In this document: positions 37,056 through 41,314 of the stretch, piece by piece
Layout: every line of letters starts with the position of its first letter
How positions within the stretch are numbered: position 1 is the first letter of the stretch
Source of the DNA: CAYXDO01 sp964463485
GTDB lineage: Bacteria > Myxococcota > Kuafuiibacteriia > Kuafuiibacteriales > Kuafuiibacteriaceae
Assembly: GCA_964463485.1 (NCBI GenBank)
Contig: CAYXDO010000096.1
Coordinates: 1 to 41,314 of the forward strand
Direction: 5' to 3'
DNA length: 41,314 nucleotides
Translations under genes and position numbers: made by a program
The notes under the pieces: model-generated
Databases searched by the model: none
The model's input: only the letters and a program-made list of their open reading frames with translations
Told to the model about the DNA's origin: nothing

Positions 37056-37109
37056 GAGTGCGGTCCGCCGTTGTCGCCGTCGCCGAAACTCATGATCCCG
37101 TTCATCCGG
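37056..37109. repeat. Direct repeat B, second copy of the four-helix-bundle-linked repeat
   Basis: Copy of repeat A, about 390 bp away in the same orientation, with the exact 26-bp core at 37082-37107. No intact four-helix-bundle frame ends here, so it may mark a lost second gene or a duplication boundary. Confidence 0.8.
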
Positions 37110-37201
37110 CAACAGCAACGCAACGAACGGCAAGGCAACAGCAACGCCACGCCAACGGCTCGTCGTGCCTTTCCATCGTACCAGGCATCGGACTCGGACA
37201 T

Positions 37202-39055
37202 CTACGGTTTGTGTTGCTCGAGCGTGCGAAGGGCCTCGGCGAAACCGGCGATGTCACCCAAGCCGAGTGATACTCGGACTTTCTTGGTGAACATCTCCCT
37301 CTCTGTTTCGGGGATCCGCGTCGCGAGACCCTCGAGGTGTCGAGCAAGGAGCGACGCGGCCTCCTCATCGTTTGGAGCTCGTTCGAGCCTGGTCAGCAGA
37401 TTGCGCGCGGCGGCCAAGTCGTGGTCGGCGGTACTCTTCGCGCGCGACTTGGATCCCGCAGTCTCCGAGGGACGCGACCGCGCCTCGGTTCGGGTCGGTT
37501 GCGCTGCCAGTGGAGCGGGGGAGGGTCGAGGGACCGCGGGGTGGCCCGCCGAGGAAGTTGCGACGGGTCTTCGAGCTTCGGCGACGGTCACCGCCGGCGG
37601 CGCTTCTGTGACTTGCGCGGGGCGCGGCGCTCGAGTCGACCGCAACGTCACGAACACGACCCCGCCGACCGCTACGGCGCCAAACGCCGCGGCAAGCCAC
37701 CACGGCGGACCTGATTTGCGCGCCTCTACGGTTCCGCCCCGCGCGAGGAGGCTCGGGTTCGAAGCTCCCGATCTTGGGCCCTGGGCGCGTGCGACCTCCA
37801 GCAACGAGAGCAGCTCGCTGGGCTCCCGAGGAGCCTCTCCCCTGTCGTCTGAAGCCTCGACGCCCTTGACGAGCTCGCGGTCGCTCGAGCTCGAAGCCCC
37901 GGAGCTCGCGTCAGTCACCGTCTTCGTCGGCTCTTCGGCGCCTTCGACCGACCTCGGCGCCTCGACGGCCGAGTGCGTGGGCTCCACCGGCATGTTGGTC
38001 TTGGTGGGAGGCATGAAGGCTCGGGTACCTTCTGACGCGGCCGACGCCTCCAACTCCTCGAGTACGAAGTCACCTGCCTGAGTACTCTCGATAGGGCTGA
38101 GTTGCACGATCGACAGCGCTCGAGCGCTCCGGACGCGCAAAAGGGGTACTCTGGCGGCCTTCGCTAGCTCCTTGGCGCCCGAGTACCGCTCCTCCGGACC
38201 GATCGCCGTCGCCTTGGCCACCACTTCGTCGAGCTCGCGAGGCGCGTCCGTCCGCACCGCCGAGGGCTTCGGTCGAGGCGCTGACGTGATCCGCTCGAAA
38301 GCCTTGGTCATCGTGTTGTCGCTCTGCCGTACCTTGGGGCTGTAGGCGCTCGCGGGCTGACCGTCGACGTCGAGGATCCATGGACGACGCAAAGTCGTGA
38401 CTTCGTACAGAATCACCCCGAGCGCGAACTGATCGGATTTCGGCGTGGCCGGCTCGCCAAGAGCCTGCTCCGGCGACATGTAGAAGACCGATCCAACCTT
38501 CCTTCCCACGGTGGTCGAGCCCTCACGGCCCTCCTCGAGCAGCTTGGCGATCCCAAAATCCAGGACCTTCACGAAGACTTGGTCGTCTCTGCGCACGAGC
38601 ATCACGTTCTGCGGCTTCAGGTCGCGGTGTACGATCCCCAGAGAGTGTGCGTACGAAATCGTGCTGCAGAGCTCGTCGAAAATTCGAACGACTTCCGAGG
38701 AAACCAGGGGAGCGCTCGTCCTCGCGCACTCCCGAATGACTTGGTCGAGCGGGATCCCGTCGACGAGCTCCATGGCAAGATATGGGTGCGGTCCCTCTGC
38801 GCTGAAGGCGAACGGCCGTGCGACGTTCGGATGGTCGAGCCTCGACAGAAGCGCCGCTTCCCGAGTGAAGCGCTCCAGTATTCCGGGTGACTCGGCGAGC
38901 CGCTCGTGCAGGATCTTCAACGCAACCGGCGCCGAGAAGGCGTGCGCCCCAGAGTCTCGGGCCCTCCAAACCGAGCCAAAACCGCCCGTGCCGAGCTTTC
39001 GCTCGAGGACGAACCGGCCGATCTTCGCGCCCGAAGTGAGTCGATCCTCGGACAC
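37202..39055 (-). CDS. Membrane-anchored Ser/Thr protein kinase
   Basis: A 617-residue Hanks-type kinase. The kinase domain (about 12-290) has the Gly loop GTGGFGSV, Lys47 (VALKIL), HRDLKPQN (Asp145), DFG at 166-168 and the MSPEQ activation-loop end, so it should be active. A Ser/Glu/Thr-rich linker (about 320-450) leads to one TM helix (WWLAAAFGAVAVGGVVFV) and a C-terminal Pro/Ala-rich and helical region (about 545-617) with a TPR-like appearance. The start is a GTG at 39055, touching the stop of the FHA gene (TGA then GTG), so the two are translated from one message. FHA domains bind phosphothreonine, so the FHA-winged-helix protein may be a substrate or reader of this kinase. Confidence 0.92.
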   Translation of the reverse strand: MSEDRLTSGAKIGRFVLERKLGTGGFGSVWRARDSGAHAFSAPVALKILHERLAESPGILERFTREAALLSRLDHPNVARPFAFSAEGPHPYLAMELVDGIPLDQVIRECARTSAPLVSSEVVRIFDELCSTISYAHSLGIVHRDLKPQNVMLVRRDDQVFVKVLDFGIAKLLEEGREGSTTVGRKVGSVFYMSPEQALGEPATPKSDQFALGVILYEVTTLRRPWILDVDGQPASAYSPKVRQSDNTMTKAFERITSAPRPKPSAVRTDAPRELDEVVAKATAIGPEERYSGAKELAKAARVPLLRVRSARALSIVQLSPIESTQAGDFVLEELEASAASEGTRAFMPPTKTNMPVEPTHSAVEAPRSVEGAEEPTKTVTDASSGASSSSDRELVKGVEASDDRGEAPREPSELLSLLEVARAQGPRSGASNPSLLARGGTVEARKSGPPWWLAAAFGAVAVGGVVFVTLRSTRAPRPAQVTEAPPAVTVAEARRPVATSSAGHPAVPRPSPAPLAAQPTRTEARSRPSETAGSKSRAKSTADHDLAAARNLLTRLERAPNDEEAASLLARHLEGLATRIPETEREMFTKKVRVSLGLGDIAGFAEALRTLEQHKP

Positions 39056-39973
39056 TCAGCCCTCGTCGGACGAGCGCACGATCTCGAACGCGTCGGTACC
39101 GAGTCTGCGCTCGCCACGCCGGACCTCTACGATCTCGGCGCTCCCTTCGATCCCGGCTTCGAGGAGCTGCTGGCGCGCGCGATGAATCGCCACGTTGAGC
39201 GCGTTGCTATCCATGCGGAGCATCTTCAACAACTCCGGCCGCGAAACCCAGCCTCGCTCGGCCGGCGAAAGGGCCTCGTCTCGCCGACGGAGCCGCGCCA
39301 GCGTGAGCAGCACATATCCGTGCTCGCGAGACTCCAGTCGTCTCTCGCGACCTCGGTGCCGAATCGAAATGACGACGCGCTCCTCGTCGGAGCTGACGTC
39401 GAAGCGCAGCGACACCGAGCTCAATGCGGCTGTTTCGTCGTAGATGGGTGTGCCTTCGCTCGTGGCGGGCAGCCCAACTCTGTAGGACTCACCGCCGACA
39501 GTGATCACCTCACCGTCCTCGACCGGTGTTCGGTCACCCTCCGCCGTCTCGCAGACGAAGGCCCCGTCGACCTGCGCGAAGATCGAGACCTCCGGTTGAT
39601 CAGGCGAAGGCAGCGCCAACAGCCCATCACGGCCCGAAACCTGGGCGCCTGACGTCAGATGAGTCGCGCCCAAGATCGGCGGAGACCCGTCCGACAGAGT
39701 CCAGCGCTCGTCAGGGTCTCCGAACGAGACTTCGGCGCCCTCGGGGATGGGCTCGTCGCGGCCGGGAGCGATCGCGTGTCCCGAGAGAAACGTGCCGTTC
39801 CTGCTTCCCAGATCTCGGACCACCCAAGCTCCACCCGTCCAAGTCACTCGCGCGTGCTCGCTGCTCACGTAGGTCGCGTTCAAGCGCAAGTCGCAGGCCG
39901 CCGATCGCCCCACGAGCACACGCCCACTCAGTCGATGCTCTCGATTTCCCGAAGAGCGCTGGAGGATCGCCAC
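39056..39973 (-). CDS. FHA domain protein with C-terminal winged helix
   Basis: About 305 residues from the GTG at 39973; the frame is open upstream but that part overlaps the small membrane-protein gene. The FHA domain (about 15-95) has the canonical LVGRSAACDLRL, SSEHARV and DLGSRNGTFLSG, so the phosphothreonine pocket (Arg, Ser, His, Asn) is present. After a Gly/Asp-rich middle comes a second beta-rich region, then a winged-helix-like end (about 225-305: HGYVLLTLARLRRR, ALNVAIHRARQQLLEA). That suggests DNA binding similar to OmpR-type or SARP-like effector domains. It is the first gene product directly before the kinase, with a shared TGA/GTG junction. A kinase-controlled transcription factor is the simplest reading. 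Confidence 0.85.
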   Translation of the reverse strand: MAILQRSSGNREHRLSGRVLVGRSAACDLRLNATYVSSEHARVTWTGGAWVVRDLGSRNGTFLSGHAIAPGRDEPIPEGAEVSFGDPDERWTLSDGSPPILGATHLTSGAQVSGRDGLLALPSPDQPEVSIFAQVDGAFVCETAEGDRTPVEDGEVITVGGESYRVGLPATSEGTPIYDETAALSSVSLRFDVSSDEERVVISIRHRGRERRLESREHGYVLLTLARLRRRDEALSPAERGWVSRPELLKMLRMDSNALNVAIHRARQQLLEAGIEGSAEIVEVRRGERRLGTDAFEIVRSSDEG

Positions 39974-39987
39974 GCCGTGAGGATAGC

Positions 39988-40335
39988 TCAGGCCGGAGGC
40001 CTGCGGGTAGCGCGGAATCGATCCCGCAGCGCCTTCGCCATCCAAAGCAAGAAGAGCAGCCCGGCGGTCGAGACATACGCAAGCGCCACGCTCGAGACCC
40101 CAGCGAGCATCAACGACCCGAGAGCGGGTCCAAGCAACCAAGGCCGCCACCGAGGCCTTCGGAAGCTCAGACTCCCAATTGCCACCCCCCAAACGATGAT
40201 CATCGGAATCCAGCCCAGATATCCCCGCTGAAGCTTGCGGGCGCGAAACTCGTGACGCATTAGAGAAAGGTACTCAGCGATTCGGGCCGGGTCGTCGCTG
40301 ATCTGCTCGAGCTTCGGGTCACAGAAGTCGGCCAT
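39988..40335 (-). CDS. Small two-TM membrane protein, function unknown
   Basis: A 115-residue protein. A cytoplasmic N-terminus (about 1-40: CDPKLEQISDDPARIAEYLSL, then RHEFRARK) is followed by two TM helices (near 41-60 and 65-95). It ends with a basic tail. The ATG at 40335 is used because the first 25 codons have a strong GC bias at third positions, like the rest of the gene. A later ATG at 40260 would instead touch the stop of the upstream secreted-protein gene (TAATG). It lies 14 bp before the FHA gene and is probably in the same operon. No family recognised. Confidence 0.65.
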   Translation of the reverse strand: MADFCDPKLEQISDDPARIAEYLSLMRHEFRARKLQRGYLGWIPMIIVWGVAIGSLSFRRPRWRPWLLGPALGSLMLAGVSSVALAYVSTAGLLFLLWMAKALRDRFRATRRPPA

Positions 40336-40673
40336 CTCGAAGGGAGCATCATCACGCCCTCACCGCACCATTCGGCCGCGGTGAGCTCATAGACGCCGCG
40401 AGAAAGCGCGATCGAGGTGGTAACGGAGAGGACACGCGTCTGGAGTGGCTCAGGTAGCTCGTCCCAGTACTCGAGCGCTGAGTTCGGGCAGAGGCACTGA
40501 CCCCACGGGCTGTGCTGGAGCAAGCCGGGTCCAAAGCGCCCAGCTTCGACGGCGAACACGAGACGGGGAGGGCGGTAGGTCCCATCTGCGCACGGCACCG
40601 AGTGAAAGCACGGCGCGGCCTCGGTGACGTTCGCGGTGAAGAGCAGAAGGACGCACAGCCATCGGGCGAGCAA
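40260..40673 (-). CDS. Small secreted Cys-containing protein, function unknown
   Basis: About 137 residues from a TTG at 40673; longer frames begin at 40745 but run through the REP-like repeat, so a start inside it is unlikely. A signal peptide (LLARWLCVLLLFTANVTEA) precedes a mature part with cysteines in PCFHSVPC and QCLCPN, then YWDELPEPLQTRVLSV. The last 25 codons overlap the small membrane-protein gene and lose the third-position GC bias, so the real C-terminus may be different. Start and stop are both uncertain; a gene here is plausible because of the clear signal peptide and the Cys pattern. Confidence 0.45.
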   Translation of the reverse strand: MLARWLCVLLLFTANVTEAAPCFHSVPCADGTYRPPRLVFAVEAGRFGPGLLQHSPWGQCLCPNSALEYWDELPEPLQTRVLSVTTSIALSRGVYELTAAEWCGEGVMMLPSRWPTSVTRSSSRSATTRPESLSTFL

Positions 40674-40677
40674 GCTG

Positions 40678-40730
40678 CGCGGACCCCTGGGAGCGCAGGC
40701 ATCCTGCCTGCGCGTAAGCTTCGCGGACCC
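40678..40730. repeat. REP-like hairpin repeat, copy 2
   Basis: Matches 51 of 53 bp of the copy at window positions 2-54, in the same orientation, including the 9-bp-arm hairpin (GCGCAGGCA, TGCCTGCGC). It lies just upstream of the secreted-protein gene and some 420 bp from a REP-transposase-like fragment. Its two mismatches to copy 1 lie in the loop and just outside the hairpin, so both hairpins are intact. Confidence 0.85.
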
Positions 40731-40745
40731 AAACATCGCAGACAC

Positions 40746-41145
40746 GCTGCAGCCAGGATAACCTCTCCGCAGTCACAGGCAATACCGACTGAGCACTCCG
40801 AGGTCGCGCCTTGATCGACTCGCTACTCTTCCCAGATCGAGGCCTCGAGCGCCCTTGGGTCGCGCTCGTCATCGACGTCCACGCTCGCAGAGTCATCTCG
40901 GTCTTCTCGGACCAGCCGAGCGCGACCGCGGTCTGTTCGTTTCTCGAAGACACCATCACGTCCCGAAAATCGGACACAGGGGGGCACGGCTCGAATTTGG
41001 GGAGGTCGAGCTTCGCGCGGAGCAGGTTTGCACGAAGCTCGACGTTCACGCGGAGCCTCACCGCGTGGATGACGATTCGCTCAGGCCTCTCTGAAAACGT
41101 CGAGCGCCGCGCGACCGTGCGAAACACGAGAGGCTGATCGCGTAG
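40746..41145. other. Gap with possible decayed transposase-related sequence
   Basis: No intact gene. A frame at 40811-41137 (+) begins with FPDRGLERPWVALVIDVHARRV, which resembles an integrase/transposase core (RPW...vvID..sRrv), but loses that character after about 55 residues. The frame leading into the fragment at 41146 carries two in-frame stops (after codons for LRPL and LIA). The region may be the remains of an insertion; confidence is low. Confidence 0.25.
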
Positions 41146-41314
41146 GAGCTTCGTGCTTCGTTCGAACGGAACGAATTTCGGAGCTCGATCGGAAATCTCG
41201 CTCGCGAGATCAACGTACTCAGGGGACGGTCTGGCACCGTGTTCCCGCGGCGATTCTCTGCCGAAGAGATCCTCGATGACGAAGCGTTCGCAGGCCGCAT
41301 CCGCTACACTCTCT
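41146..41314 (+). pseudogene. Partial REP-associated tyrosine transposase-like fragment, cut by window end
   Basis: Following a TAG at 41143-41145, the frame reads NLAREINVLRGRSGTVF, then PRRFSAEEILDDEAFAGRIRY. This is the region of REP-associated (RAYT, Y1 HUH-type) transposases where A-R-x-[IL]-N-x-x-R-G-R-x-G-x-V-F-x-R-R-[FY] precedes the helical I-L-D-D-E-A segment. The upstream frame has two stops, and no HUH motif is visible, so at least the 5' part is broken. The rest of the gene lies outside the window. The nearby REP-like repeat at 40678 fits a transposase of this kind. Call rests on remembered family pattern. Confidence 0.45.

Larger units (their letters stand above)
36543..37201. 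other. Repeat-bearing gap with four-helix-bundle remnant
   Basis: This 659-bp gap holds the truncated four-helix-bundle gene described separately and two copies of a repeat (36668-36724 and 37056-37109). No other protein-like frame is seen. The short CCGTTG / GTCGCC tandem runs beside the repeats look like slippage products. Confidence 0.5.

Overview
This 41.3 kb window is high-GC DNA that looks like the chromosome of a myxobacterium-like delta-proteobacterium (Myxococcota). That is an inference from gene content: two membrane-anchored Ser/Thr kinases, an FHA-winged-helix protein, Gly-rich and TPR lipoproteins coupled to a kinase, very long multihaem cytochromes, and a truncated four-helix-bundle gene between short repeats. 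No rRNA, tRNA or CRISPR array was recognised.

Layout. 1-97: REP-like hairpin repeat. 98-1711: flavoprotein oxidoreductase with a TPR-like tail. 1763-5175 (-): a translationally coupled pair, an exosortase fused to an EpsI-like domain and a VIT/VWA protein that ends in a PEP-CTERM-like sorting signal. 5618-13103: a divergent, mirror-symmetric electron-transfer locus. To the left are a 25-haem lipoprotein and an 11-haem cytochrome c/cytochrome b fusion (CbcL-like architecture). To the right are a paralogous 25-haem lipoprotein and a three-TM, seven-haem NapC/NirT protein (ImcH-like architecture). 13151-14812: CorA and a small membrane protein. 14874-21201: a TetR regulator, a clear palindromic operator, and a two-gene (R)-2-hydroxyacyl-CoA dehydratase-like system whose activase carries two complete ATPase domains. 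21202-22908: a long non-coding stretch, then a two-gene nucleotidyltransferase module. 22966-28690 (-): SEC-C/HEAT protein, Ser/Thr kinase, TPR protein and a Gly-rich lipoprotein. 28737-30861: an orphan OmpR-type response regulator, five tandem 11-bp repeats, and a beta-barrel porin. 31022-33427: a membrane-embedded spermidine-synthase-like protein. 33478-36542 (-): an exported two-gene operon. 36543-37201: a truncated four-helix-bundle gene with flanking repeats. 37202-40745 (-): a kinase / FHA-wHTH / small-membrane-protein / secreted-protein cluster. 40678-41314: a second copy of the terminal REP-like repeat next to a decayed, REP-transposase-like fragment cut by the window edge.

The most interesting system is the cytochrome locus. 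It encodes 68 haem-binding motifs in four genes, and each inner-membrane quinol-facing module is paired with its own 25-haem lipoprotein. The architecture suggests two parallel respiratory exits from the quinone pool, possibly toward the outer membrane or an extracellular acceptor. No outer-membrane porin-cytochrome conduit is present in the window, so the terminal acceptor is unknown. Secondary highlights are the exosortase/VIT-VWA pair, the TetR-controlled double-activase system, and the 11-bp repeat array between a response regulator and a porin gene.
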